NCBI GenBank assembly: GCA_003153915.1
Contig: PMBX01000164.1
Location: 189 to 5,560, forward strand
Direction: 5' to 3'
DNA from: Phycisphaerales bacterium
GTDB lineage: Bacteria > Planctomycetota > Phycisphaerae > SM23-33
Length of the DNA stretch: 5,372 nt
The notes under the pieces are model-generated. The model made no database searches, was not told where the DNA came from, and saw only the letters and a list, made by a program, of their open reading frames with translations. The translations under genes were made by a program, and so were the position numbers. Below, piece after piece: positions 1-5,372 of this stretch (position 1 is its first letter; each line of letters begins with the position of its first letter).

Positions 1-637
1 GCTCGCCGATCATGAGGTTGTAGGTCCGCTTCATGTAGGCGGTGATGGCCTCGTCCATATCGTCGCCGGCTACGCGGATGGACTCGCAGATGGCGATATC
101 AGCCAGCGACAGGATGGCGACCTCGGTGGTTCCACCACCGATATCGACGATCATGGAGGCCGTCGGCTCGGTGAAGGGCAGCCCCGCTCCGATGGCGCAT
201 GCCTTTGGTTCATCGACCAGGTAGACTCGCCTGGCCCCGGCACGTTCGGCGGAGTTATAGACCGCCCGCTTTTCCACGGCAGTGATACCCGACGGTACGG
301 CGATGACCACGCGGGGCTTGACCATCGAGCGGCGGCGGTTGGCCTTGCGGATAAAATAACTCAACATTGCCTCGGTGATGTCGAAATCGGCGATCACGCC
401 ATCCTTCATGGGACGGATGGCGCTGATGGAACCGGGGGTCTTGCCCAGCATCTCCTTGGCCACCAGGCCTACGGCGTTTCCGTTCTGAAGCACGCGGTTG
501 GTGCCTCGCTTGACGGCCACCACGGAAGGTTCGTTGATAACGATGCCCTGACCACGGATGCAGACCAAGGTGTTGCAGGTCCCCAGGTCAATACCCATGT
601 CCACCGAGAACAGGCCGAGAAAGGGGTCGAAAATCAT
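1..637 (-). CDS. mreB: Rod shape-determining protein MreB, N-terminal part (cut by window edge)
   Basis: Actin-like ATPase that forms membrane-bound filaments on the cytoplasmic face of the inner membrane and guides cell-wall synthesis. The visible 212 codons are about 60 percent of a usual MreB (about 340-350 residues); the 3' end lies left of the window. The phosphate-1 motif IDLGTCNT is at residues 16-23, followed by GQGIVINEPSVVAV, and the phosphate-2 motif DIGGGTTEVA is at 165-174. The segment VDEPKACAIGAG (141-152) replaces the usual IEEPMAAAIGAG, a mild divergence that keeps the central glutamate. I chose the ATG at 637 over one three codons upstream at 646: AAGGGA at 651-646 is 8 bases before it, and MIFDPFLGLFSVD then matches the usual MreB N-terminal length. 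The gene follows two membrane-protein genes on the same strand after 173 bases. Family assignment is certain; the exact start is less so. Confidence 0.95.
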   Translation of the reverse strand, partial: MIFDPFLGLFSVDMGIDLGTCNTLVCIRGQGIVINEPSVVAVKRGTNRVLQNGNAVGLVAKEMLGKTPGSISAIRPMKDGVIADFDITEAMLSYFIRKANRRRSMVKPRVVIAVPSGITAVEKRAVYNSAERAGARRVYLVDEPKACAIGAGLPFTEPTASMIVDIGGGTTEVAILSLADIAICESIRVAGDDMDEAITAYMKRTYNLMIGE

Positions 638-810
638 GCCAGGCATCCCTTGGACTAGTGCCCTCCAACCTGATCGTCAGGCCGGACGGCAACGAGCGCC
701 GCGCGCCAAGTTGGTCACGGTATCCGCTGACTCACCACCGCCGACAGGGACCATCACATGAATCTCTCGCATCCTGCCGCGGTATCTTGCCGAAGGCGGC
801 GCCACTGGAG
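638..810. other. Intergenic gap upstream of mreB, no clear element
   Basis: This 173-base stretch separates the 63-residue membrane protein gene from mreB. Apart from the AAGGGA ribosome binding site at 651-646 I see no convincing promoter, terminator or RNA gene. A short GCCG-CCTT-CGGC hairpin in the minus-strand RNA just after the upstream stop codon (near 800-787) has only four base pairs and no U tract. The gap is long enough to hold an mreB promoter, but no pair of hexamers with correct spacing stands out. Confidence 0.5.
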
Positions 811-1002
811 CTACGGAAGTCCAGGCAGCGCCCCGAACAGATTCGTTATCGAAAGGCCGTATCGACCGGCCGACAAAAGGTTATTCAAGACAAACCCGAT
901 CGTCACCGCAATCGCCAGGATCGCCACCAGCATCAGCAACGTATACACATCGTTCTGCGGCCTGACCGAAAGACCTGAACCTGGCATTCGCTTCTGGGGC
1001 AT
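811..1002 (-). CDS. Small single-pass membrane protein, 63 residues, unknown function
   Basis: I do not recognise a named family. The product has a short, basic, proline-containing N-terminus (MPQKRMPGSGLSVRPQND), one hydrophobic helix at about residues 19-41, and a short tail of about 20 residues ending in ALPGLP. The positive N-terminus suggests an N-in orientation. The start is supported by AGGAG at 1016-1012, nine bases before the ATG. This binding site overlaps the TAG stop of the upstream coiled-coil gene (1017-1015), so the two are probably translationally coupled. mreB follows on the same strand. The position between a membrane-anchored coiled-coil protein and MreB makes a role in anchoring or regulating envelope machinery possible, but that is inference. 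It is far too short and has too few helices to be MreD. Confidence 0.75.
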   Translation of the reverse strand: MPQKRMPGSGLSVRPQNDVYTLLMLVAILAIAVTIGFVLNNLLSAGRYGLSITNLFGALPGLP

Positions 1003-1014
1003 GGTTGGTTGCTC

Positions 1015-1857
1015 CTAGTCCAGGCTATCGGCGACCTGGTCGCCCTGAAGCGGGTCCAGTTTCCTGTCGATCACAACGCCCGCCGAAGCGCCCACATCCA
1101 CCTGTTCGACACGGAGCTTGGCGACGTAGCTGGGACCGCGATAGATAACCAGTTGCATCCCCTGCTTGACGCCCTTTGCCGAACCGACGTTGACGTTGGC
1201 CAAATCACCCTTGATCGCTGTGACGGTTCCGTGGATGCGAGTCTCGGCCGCGACGACGGGCTTGTCCGTCTTGACTGCAACCGCGCCGGGGCCAAGCTGC
1301 TGTTCCAGTTGGTGGATACGATCCTCTCGCTCCACAATCTGCTCCCGCAATGTGCGGACGATCTGGTTCTGGCGGTCGCTGTCCAGTTGCGTCTGCTTGA
1401 GCTGGTCGCCCAGGCGGCGGCTTTCCTCGGAAAGAGCCTCGATCTGTTTGAATGCCTTGTCCCGCTGCTCGGCCAGCAGCACAGTCCTCTGACTGTTACC
1501 CTCGTAGTCGGAACGCAGCTTTGTAAGCTCCCCGATGATGTGGTCCAGGTCGGATCGGAGCTTTGCGCTGCCCTGCTTTTCGGCAGCCAGGTCGGCGTTG
1601 AGCCGGCTGATCTCTTCCTGCATCGCCGCGCTGCCCTGGGCGAGCTTGGCCACGGCCTGGTCCCGCTCCACGGTCAGTCGCTGCAAGGCCAGCGAGTCAA
1701 AACCGGACTGTACCGCGGCAAGGTCCGCCTTAAGCTTCATTTCTTCGTAGTGCTTACGGTAGTTGGGACCCACGGTCGCCTGGGTAATGAAGATCGGGCA
1801 GGCCAGCAGCACCAGAACCACCAGCACCACGATGCATATCTTCGTTAAGATTCCCAA
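1015..1857 (-). CDS. Membrane-anchored coiled-coil protein with C-terminal beta domain (TTG start)
   Basis: A 280-residue protein with one N-terminal membrane helix (about residues 5-25), a long charged, heptad-like region rich in Leu, Glu, Gln, Arg and Lys (about 34-190) predicted as coiled coil, a short linker (190-204), and a C-terminal Gly/Val-rich domain (about 205-278) containing NVGSAKGVKQGM and ending with a GDQVADSLD tail. The last domain is probably small and beta-rich; the Gly-Ser-x-x-Gly-Val-x-x-Gly-Met pattern is like turns in MreC beta barrels and in other periplasmic domains. The helix probably anchors it in the inner membrane with the coil and beta domain outside. The start is TTG at 1857, preceded by AAGGAG seven bases upstream; an in-frame TGA at 1872-1870 leaves no ATG, and the first internal Met (residue 40) would lose the membrane helix. 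It heads a probable operon with the 63-residue protein and mreB. The function is not known. Confidence 0.85.
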   Translation of the reverse strand: MGILTKICIVVLVVLVLLACPIFITQATVGPNYRKHYEEMKLKADLAAVQSGFDSLALQRLTVERDQAVAKLAQGSAAMQEEISRLNADLAAEKQGSAKLRSDLDHIIGELTKLRSDYEGNSQRTVLLAEQRDKAFKQIEALSEESRRLGDQLKQTQLDSDRQNQIVRTLREQIVEREDRIHQLEQQLGPGAVAVKTDKPVVAAETRIHGTVTAIKGDLANVNVGSAKGVKQGMQLVIYRGPSYVAKLRVEQVDVGASAGVVIDRKLDPLQGDQVADSLD

Positions 1858-1870
1858 GCCATCTCTCCTT
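1855..1870 (-). promoter_or_regulatory. Ribosome binding site and TTG start with a nested out-of-frame ATG
   Basis: AAGGAG at 1870-1865 is followed by seven bases and then TTG at 1857-1855, the only start that gives the coiled-coil protein its membrane helix. An ATG at 1862-1860 lies between them, only two bases after AAGGAG and in another frame. It would encode just five codons (ATG GCT TGG GAA TCT TAA, ending at 1845). Its spacing is too short for efficient use, so TTG is the likely start. Confidence 0.75.
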
Positions 1871-1917
1871 CATCATCAACATCGCCAAACGTCACGATGC
1901 GCACCAACACAACGGAA

Positions 1918-1945
1918 ATTCTATGGTTGCGGCAAGTCAAGTCAA
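1918..1945 (-). promoter_or_regulatory. Candidate sigma70-type promoter for the coiled-coil/mreB operon
   Basis: On the minus strand the -35 hexamer TTGACT (1945-1940) and -10 hexamer TAGAAT (1923-1918) each match consensus in five of six positions and are 16 bases apart. Transcription would begin near 1911, giving a leader of about 54 bases before the TTG start at 1857. TTGACT belongs to a short tandem TTGACTTGACTTG, so a second -35-like hexamer lies five bases downstream, but its spacing (11 bases) is wrong. A TTGCCGCAA dyad (1935-1927) sits in the spacer. Confidence 0.55.
1925..1935 (-). repeat. Dyad TTGCCGCAA, copy 1, in the coiled-coil gene promoter spacer
   Basis: The minus strand reads TTGCCGCAACC; its core TTGC-C-GCAA is an inverted repeat. 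It lies between the -35 and -10 hexamers of the candidate promoter. The same 11 bases occur on the plus strand upstream of lnt (5096-5106). It could be an operator, but with only two copies this is tentative. Confidence 0.35.
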
Positions 1946-1953
1946 GGCAAATC

Positions 1954-1967
1954 CCCGCCTTGGCGGG
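1954..1967 (-). terminator. Small GC hairpin after the HEAT-repeat gene, possible weak terminator
   Basis: The minus-strand RNA reads CCCGC-CAAG-GCGGG, a five base-pair GC stem with a four-base loop, starting 25 bases after the HEAT gene stop. Only a weak U-containing tail (GATTTG) follows, so it is not a classical intrinsic terminator. An alternative pairing of ATCCCC with GGGGAT (1984-1979 with 1956-1951) would exclude it. Its position between the end of one gene and the promoter of the next supports a boundary role. Confidence 0.25.
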
Positions 1968-1992
1968 CATGAGCCGGAGGGGATGTCCAACC

Positions 1993-3255
1993 CTAGTCCC
2001 TGCCTCCGGAGGTCTTCAAGACCGGTTTGATCGCCCTGAGCCTGTCGGCCTCCTTGGCCGTTGGTTGCGTCGTCGAAGTCGATGCCGCCGGTTGCGTGAC
2101 AGCCAAGGGTTTGCCAACCGGTTGAAGCTCGGACGGACGTACCGACGCGCCGACTGTCAGGGGCTGGGCGGGCGCCTGCGGTTGGGATGGTCCGGCCAAC
2201 ATAGTGGGCGGAAGTGGTTCCTGATATGCTGATAGCAACCTCAGAATGCTCATCGCCGCCGCGATGCGGACACCGCTGTCGGACTTCGACAACAGCGGGT
2301 ACAGCGCCGCAACCGCTTCCTGGTTATTCATCCACCCCAGCGAGATAGCCGCCAACTGCTGGAGCGAACTGCACTCCATCCGCGTCTCAGCCAGGCGACC
2401 GGCCCCGGCACGGATCGTGCCCTCGGGATCCTTCACCGCCGCCAGGCAATACTTGTAACCTTCGTTATTGTATTGCCCCATCATCGCCAAGGCCCCCGCC
2501 GCCGATACGCGGACCCGTGGGGCCTGGCGGGAATCCAGCAATTCCAGCAATACCTGCGGGGCGGTGGACGACCGCACCTTCGCCATCGCCGGTATCGCCA
2601 CCAGCCGCTCGTCCAGGAACGGCGTCTTCTTGGTGTATGCCTCCAGGGTCAATGCGCTGGACTGTTCGCCGAGGACCGCCAGGGCCTCGATGATCTGGAG
2701 GCGGACCATCGATTCCTGCTCCTCAGCCAGGCGCGTTTGTAACGGCCCGATGGCCGAAGGTTCCTGTATCTTGCCCATCACCATCGCCGCATTGGCGCGG
2801 ACTTCCTTTTCCTTGTCGAACAGCAAGGCGTACAGATCGCCTGCGCCGCTGTCATCGCCCAGGCGGAAAAGCGCGTAGACCACGCCCGGCATGACCCTTC
2901 GGTCGGGCTCCAGATTCTTGTCCTTTGCCATCTTGGCCAGGCGGTCCTTGGCGGGGACATATTTGGCATCCCCTACGGCCATCGCCGCGGCAAACCGCAC
3001 CGCGGGGCTTGGATCCGCCAGTGCTTGCGTAAAGGTCGGACCGGACTGCGAACCAAGGGTATCCGCCAGGGCTTCGATGGCGTTGGCGCGGGTGAAACCG
3101 TCCTGGTCGTCCAGGGCGCGCCGCAGAACCATCCGTGCGTCCATGTATGCCTTGGCGGGGTCCATCCCCATCGGCGAGGCGCAGCCGACCGGCGCCATCG
3201 CGGAGGCGGCGACCAAGGCCACGACAACCGCCAACTTTCGCTGTCTGACGAGCAT
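1993..3255 (-). CDS. HEAT-repeat protein, predicted lipoprotein
   Basis: A 420-residue protein with a signal peptide (basic MLVRQRK, then a hydrophobic stretch to residue 24) ending at Cys25 in APVGCAS, suggesting a lipoprotein. The lipobox is imperfect: Pro is at -3 where Leu is usual. Residues about 40-345 are alpha-helical repeats of HEAT/PBS-lyase type, with repeated helix-start signatures such as PSPAVRFAAAMAVGD (82-96), KEVRANAAMVMGKI (150-163), RVRVSAAGALAMMG (247-260) and SGVRIAAAMSILRL (327-340). Such repeats form a curved solenoid for protein binding. Residues 346-400 form a low-complexity Pro, Gln, Thr, Ser and Ala tail, probably disordered. The start ATG overlaps the lnt stop (TAATG) and has AAGGGA at 3266-3261 with five bases spacing, so translation is coupled to lnt. 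It is probably periplasmic and anchored to a membrane by its lipid. The partner is unknown; an enzyme role is unlikely because no catalytic motif is seen. Confidence 0.92.
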   Translation of the reverse strand: MLVRQRKLAVVVALVAASAMAPVGCASPMGMDPAKAYMDARMVLRRALDDQDGFTRANAIEALADTLGSQSGPTFTQALADPSPAVRFAAAMAVGDAKYVPAKDRLAKMAKDKNLEPDRRVMPGVVYALFRLGDDSGAGDLYALLFDKEKEVRANAAMVMGKIQEPSAIGPLQTRLAEEQESMVRLQIIEALAVLGEQSSALTLEAYTKKTPFLDERLVAIPAMAKVRSSTAPQVLLELLDSRQAPRVRVSAAGALAMMGQYNNEGYKYCLAAVKDPEGTIRAGAGRLAETRMECSSLQQLAAISLGWMNNQEAVAALYPLLSKSDSGVRIAAAMSILRLLSAYQEPLPPTMLAGPSQPQAPAQPLTVGASVRPSELQPVGKPLAVTQPAASTSTTQPTAKEADRLRAIKPVLKTSGGRD

Positions 3256-5015
3256 TACTGTCCCTTTTTACTACGATGCTTCCATCGCCAAAGCACCAGG
3301 CACATCGCAAACGCCGCGGCGCTGACCCCCCACGCAAACGCGTCGCCGACAAGACTGTACACCGTTACCCGGTCATCGACAAGTACCTTAGGCCCGTGCC
3401 CATCAGGGGGTTGCCCCTGATTGTCCACCACTCCATCCAGTACCAGCGTCCCGCAAGCCAACTCGGTCATGCCCCCCTGGGCCAGCACGGCCGCTATCCG
3501 TCCACAAGAGTCGATCGAGGCGCTAATGCCCGTGTTGACCGCGCGAATCACGGGTGTGCGGGTCTCCACCGCCCGAAAACAATACTGAACCATGTGCTGG
3601 GACTGCTCCGTGCTGCCATGCCAAGGACCCTGCCCCCAGCGCCAGACGAACCAGCCGTCGTTGGACAGGTTGGCTAGGATGTCCGCCGCCTTGCGACAGT
3701 CCCGCATCACCAAGTCGCGGCAGATGCCCGCGAACGTGCCTTCGTAGCAGATCGGACTGGCCAGCGACCAGCGTTGTCCCCGTCGCTCCAGGGGGAAAGT
3801 CACCGGCCGATCTCCCGGTTCCAACTGCTCCATCACCGGCGGGACAAAATGGCGAAGCGTCCGGTGCAGCCACGGCCAGGAGGACTTGAAAGGCACGTAT
3901 TCGCTGAATGGCACCAGGTGCATCTTAGAATAGCTTCCCGTCGGGCGCTGCGAGCGGTCAAACCATAGTGTGCTGTTGCCTATTAGCCAGCGGTCGTCTT
4001 CGTTGATCGGCGTGGGGTTGCGGCGCAGTGTCGAGCCGCCTGCCAAAATCGGGCAATCCAGGGCGGATGAAATCGCCCCCAGCCGCTGCGCCTGGCCTCG
4101 CAACTTGGCAAGTATCTCTCGGCCGCGCGGATTCAAAGAGGTCTCGTCGATATCCAGAAAATCCGCGTTCATCCCCGCCGGAAGCATGGTTTCCGGCCAA
4201 AGCACCAGGTCGCAACCGGTGCCGACGAGTTTCTGCGTCTCCCGCAAGTGGCGGTCGAAGATTTCCTCCGGCGAGGCGTCGCGGCCGAAAAGCGTGATGG
4301 GAAATGCCTGTTGGACGATACCGATGACCGGTCCCGGTCGGGTGGTCTGCTGCGACAACCGCCATCCGCCATAAACCAGGATCGCCCCCCCTGCCACGAC
4401 CACCGCGACAGGCCCGGCCAACACGGTCCACCGCCCCCGCCGGGCCACGACCGCCGTCCACCAACGAAAGGCGATCAGGTCGGCCAGCGCCCCATTGACC
4501 ATCGCCACGAAGAACGACACGCCGTATTGCCCTGTCAGATCGGCAATCTGGATCAGCCGCGCCCGGGCGTACTGGCTGTGCGCCAGGAAGAACCACGGGA
4601 AACCACTAATGACGTAATTGCGTGCGTATTCCAGCGCCACCCAGACCACCGGTAGGACGATCCACATCGGCCAATTGCGCCGCCCCGCCGCGCGGACCAC
4701 CACCGCCGCCACCAGCCAATACATCGTCAGGTAGGCCACCAAGGCGGCGTAGCCGGCCAGCGTGATCCACCACAACCAATATAAGTTCAACGCCCAGAAT
4801 ATCAGTCCCGCCGCAACGGCCCAGGCCAGCGCCCACCGCCGATGCGTCGAGCACGAAAGAATAACAATCCACGGCACAAGAGCGATGTAGGCGAAGTACC
4901 AGGCATTGAAGGGGGCGAAACTCGCCGTCAACAGGAAGACAGTGAAGGTGGCCAGCAGAACCACGCTGAACCGTCGCCGCAACTCAGGCCGGCTACCGGT
5001 TGCCTCTACCGGCAT
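3255..5015 (-). CDS. lnt: Apolipoprotein N-acyltransferase
   Basis: Inner-membrane enzyme that moves an acyl chain from a phospholipid to the N-terminal cysteine of apolipoproteins, the last step of lipoprotein maturation after Lgt and LspA. The 586 residues exceed the about 510 of E. coli Lnt. The N-terminal half (about 16-215) holds roughly seven membrane helices; a nitrilase-type domain follows (about 228-530), then a last helix (about 555-577) and the basic tail KHRSKKGQ. The catalytic triad is visible: Glu275 in LVLWPET, Lys364 in YSKMHLVPF and Cys423 in PICYEG. The supporting Glu372 in SEYVPF is present, as are LSNDGWF (450-456), GPWHGSTEQSQHM (463-475) and RAVNTGISA (491-499). The spacing from Glu to Lys is 89 residues, about 20 more than in E. 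coli. The first ATG is used here but has no good ribosome binding site; a CTG 18 codons upstream has AAGGAG six bases before it. The stop overlaps the start of the HEAT lipoprotein gene by one base. Confidence 0.95.
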   Translation of the reverse strand: MPVEATGSRPELRRRFSVVLLATFTVFLLTASFAPFNAWYFAYIALVPWIVILSCSTHRRWALAWAVAAGLIFWALNLYWLWWITLAGYAALVAYLTMYWLVAAVVVRAAGRRNWPMWIVLPVVWVALEYARNYVISGFPWFFLAHSQYARARLIQIADLTGQYGVSFFVAMVNGALADLIAFRWWTAVVARRGRWTVLAGPVAVVVAGGAILVYGGWRLSQQTTRPGPVIGIVQQAFPITLFGRDASPEEIFDRHLRETQKLVGTGCDLVLWPETMLPAGMNADFLDIDETSLNPRGREILAKLRGQAQRLGAISSALDCPILAGGSTLRRNPTPINEDDRWLIGNSTLWFDRSQRPTGSYSKMHLVPFSEYVPFKSSWPWLHRTLRHFVPPVMEQLEPGDRPVTFPLERRGQRWSLASPICYEGTFAGICRDLVMRDCRKAADILANLSNDGWFVWRWGQGPWHGSTEQSQHMVQYCFRAVETRTPVIRAVNTGISASIDSCGRIAAVLAQGGMTELACGTLVLDGVVDNQGQPPDGHGPKVLVDDRVTVYSLVGDAFAWGVSAAAFAMCLVLWRWKHRSKKGQ

Positions 5016-5066
5016 GGCGACGACGCTGCCCGCACTGCCGGGAATCCTTTGAACGCCGCGCCTTGC

Positions 5067-5081
5067 CAGGGCTTACTCCTT
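5067..5081 (-). promoter_or_regulatory. Strong ribosome binding site before a possible CTG start of lnt
   Basis: AAGGAG at 5081-5076 is followed by a TAA at 5075-5073 in the lnt frame and then, six bases after the AAGGAG, by CTG at 5069-5067 in the same frame. Starting there would add 18 residues (beginning ARRGVQRIPGS after the initiator) to Lnt. The ATG at 5015 lacks such a site. CTG starts are rare, so this remains an alternative. The AAGGAG could instead be fortuitous. Confidence 0.35.
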
Positions 5082-5094
5082 GCCAATGCATTCC

Positions 5095-5106
5095 GTTGCC
5101 GCAACC
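5095..5106 (+). repeat. Dyad GTTGCCGCAAC, copy 2, upstream of lnt
   Basis: GTTGC-C-GCAAC at 5095-5105 is a five-plus-one-plus-five inverted repeat sharing TTGCCGCAACC with copy 1. It would fall about 10-20 bases downstream of the predicted lnt transcription start. I found no further copies by eye. Confidence 0.35.
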
Positions 5107-5121
5107 TTGTCCGTAACCGGC

Positions 5122-5150
5122 ATTGTCGATATCCCCACGAAAACAGTCAA
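5122..5150 (-). promoter_or_regulatory. Candidate promoter for the lnt/HEAT unit
   Basis: Minus-strand TTGACT (5150-5145) and GACAAT (5127-5122) are separated by 17 bases. The -35 hexamer matches five of six consensus positions and is identical to that of the coiled-coil gene promoter; the -10 matches four of six. Transcription would begin near 5115, about 100 bases before the lnt ATG at 5015. Confidence 0.35.
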
Positions 5151-5248
5151 GGTCGAGGGCGACATGGTAGTAAAAATCCGCGCGCTCCGCGCCGATCAGG
5201 CGACCGGTCAGTCTTCTATCGCCCCTCTCGGCTCCGCACCCGCGTGCC

Positions 5249-5264
5249 CGATCAGACTTGATCG
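5249..5264. repeat. Perfect inverted repeat CGATCA-GACT-TGATCG
   Basis: Six-base arms around a four-base spacer, lying between the candidate lnt promoter and the tRNA promoter. No U tract follows on either strand, so it is not an evident terminator. It could be an operator or chance. Confidence 0.25.
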
Positions 5265-5301
5265 CCCCACCGGAAAGGAAGCATCGCGGGTGGGAAAAAC
5301 C

Positions 5302-5330
5302 TTGTGAACCCGGGCAAAACCGCATAGATT
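5302..5330 (+). promoter_or_regulatory. Candidate promoter for tRNA-Leu
   Basis: TTGTGA (5302-5307) and TAGATT (5325-5330) are exactly 17 bases apart, each matching consensus in four of six positions. The GC-rich GCGGCC after the -10 resembles the discriminator of stable-RNA promoters. Predicted start near 5337 gives a leader of about 12 bases before the tRNA. Confidence 0.5.
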
Positions 5331-5349
5331 GCGGCCTAGACAAGCAAAG

Positions 5350-5372
5350 GCCGGAGTGGCGGAACTGGCAGA
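5350..5372 (+). tRNA. tRNA-Leu, 5' end only (cut by window edge)
   Basis: The sequence starts with a seven-base acceptor strand GCCGGAG, then TG, then the D-arm beginning GCGGAACTGGCAGA. The pattern TGGCGGAA-TGG-AGA is typical of bacterial tRNA-Leu with its class II fold. The anticodon, variable arm and 3' end lie beyond the window, so the isoacceptor cannot be named. It is transcribed away from lnt. Confidence 0.85.

Larger units (their letters stand above)
5016..5349. other. Divergent intergenic region between lnt and tRNA-Leu
   Basis: These 334 bases hold candidate promoters facing both ways (minus 5150-5122 toward lnt, plus 5302-5330 toward the tRNA), two short inverted repeats and an upstream AAGGAG for lnt. 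I see no convincing protein gene. Reading frames here (for example plus 5080-5307 and minus 5343-4993) lack ribosome binding sites or recognisable composition. Confidence 0.6.

Noticed and set aside
1009..1848. 279-codon plus-strand open frame opposite the coiled-coil gene
   Set aside because: It mirrors a well-supported minus-strand gene with a good ribosome binding site, membrane helix and coiled coil. The plus-strand product is a Leu/Val-rich antisense translation with no recognisable domain, as expected in GC-rich DNA.
3958..4596. 212-codon frame inside lnt
   Set aside because: It is a shadow in another frame of the lnt coding region, whose catalytic residues are intact; no frameshift is needed to explain lnt.
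5073..5123. 16-codon leader peptide (MPVTDKVAATECIGKE) upstream of lnt
   Set aside because: Its ATG overlaps the predicted -10 hexamer and so precedes the predicted transcription start; no binding site supports it and it has no attenuator-like codon run.
5080..5307. 75-codon plus-strand frame upstream of the tRNA
   Set aside because: No ribosome binding site, no recognisable family, and it overlaps the candidate promoters and inverted repeat.
4993..5343. 116-codon minus-strand frame between tRNA-Leu and lnt
   Set aside because: Its product is rich in Arg, Gly and Cys with no domain, it has no ribosome binding site, and it overlaps the lnt start and candidate promoters in another frame.
1..5372. 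CRISPR array, insertion sequence or prophage elements
   Set aside because: No regularly spaced repeats, transposase motifs, terminal inverted repeats or target duplications were seen. The tRNA end touches no integrase or attachment repeat within the window.

Overview
This GC-rich window carries five protein-coding genes, all on the minus strand, plus the first bases of a tRNA-Leu gene on the plus strand at the right edge. In minus-strand order they are: an apolipoprotein N-acyltransferase (lnt, 5015-3255), a HEAT-repeat predicted lipoprotein (3255-1993), a membrane-anchored coiled-coil protein with a small C-terminal beta domain (1857-1015), a 63-residue single-pass membrane protein (1002-811), and the N-terminal 212 codons of the actin-like cell-shape protein MreB (637 to the left edge). 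No frameshifts, mobile elements, CRISPR arrays or signs of recent transfer were seen.

Organism: lnt shows a Gram-negative-type envelope with triacylated lipoproteins, and mreB a cell with an MreB cytoskeleton. The high GC, the HEAT-repeat lipoprotein and the small unrecognised membrane proteins resemble Planctomycetota, perhaps Phycisphaerae. That placement is an impression from family character and is not proven by the sequence.

The minus-strand genes appear to form two transcription units. Unit 1 is lnt plus the HEAT gene, whose stop and start codons overlap by one base (TAATG). A candidate promoter lies about 110 bases before lnt. A small hairpin (1954-1967) follows the HEAT gene. Directly after it is a good sigma70-like promoter (TTGACT, 16 bases, TAGAAT, 1945-1918) for unit 2: the coiled-coil gene, the 63-residue gene (its ribosome binding site overlaps the previous stop codon) and probably mreB after a 173-base gap.

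The shared theme is the cell envelope. Lnt finishes lipoprotein acylation and the next gene encodes a probable lipoprotein. The second unit couples two membrane proteins to MreB, where mreC and mreD are often neighbours in other bacteria. The coiled-coil protein has an MreC-like layout (N-terminal membrane helix, coiled coil, C-terminal beta domain) but is not a recognisable MreC. The most interesting leads are this possible MreB partner, its TTG start nested with an out-of-frame ATG mini-ORF, and a dyad (TTGCCGCAA) found at both candidate minus-strand promoters.
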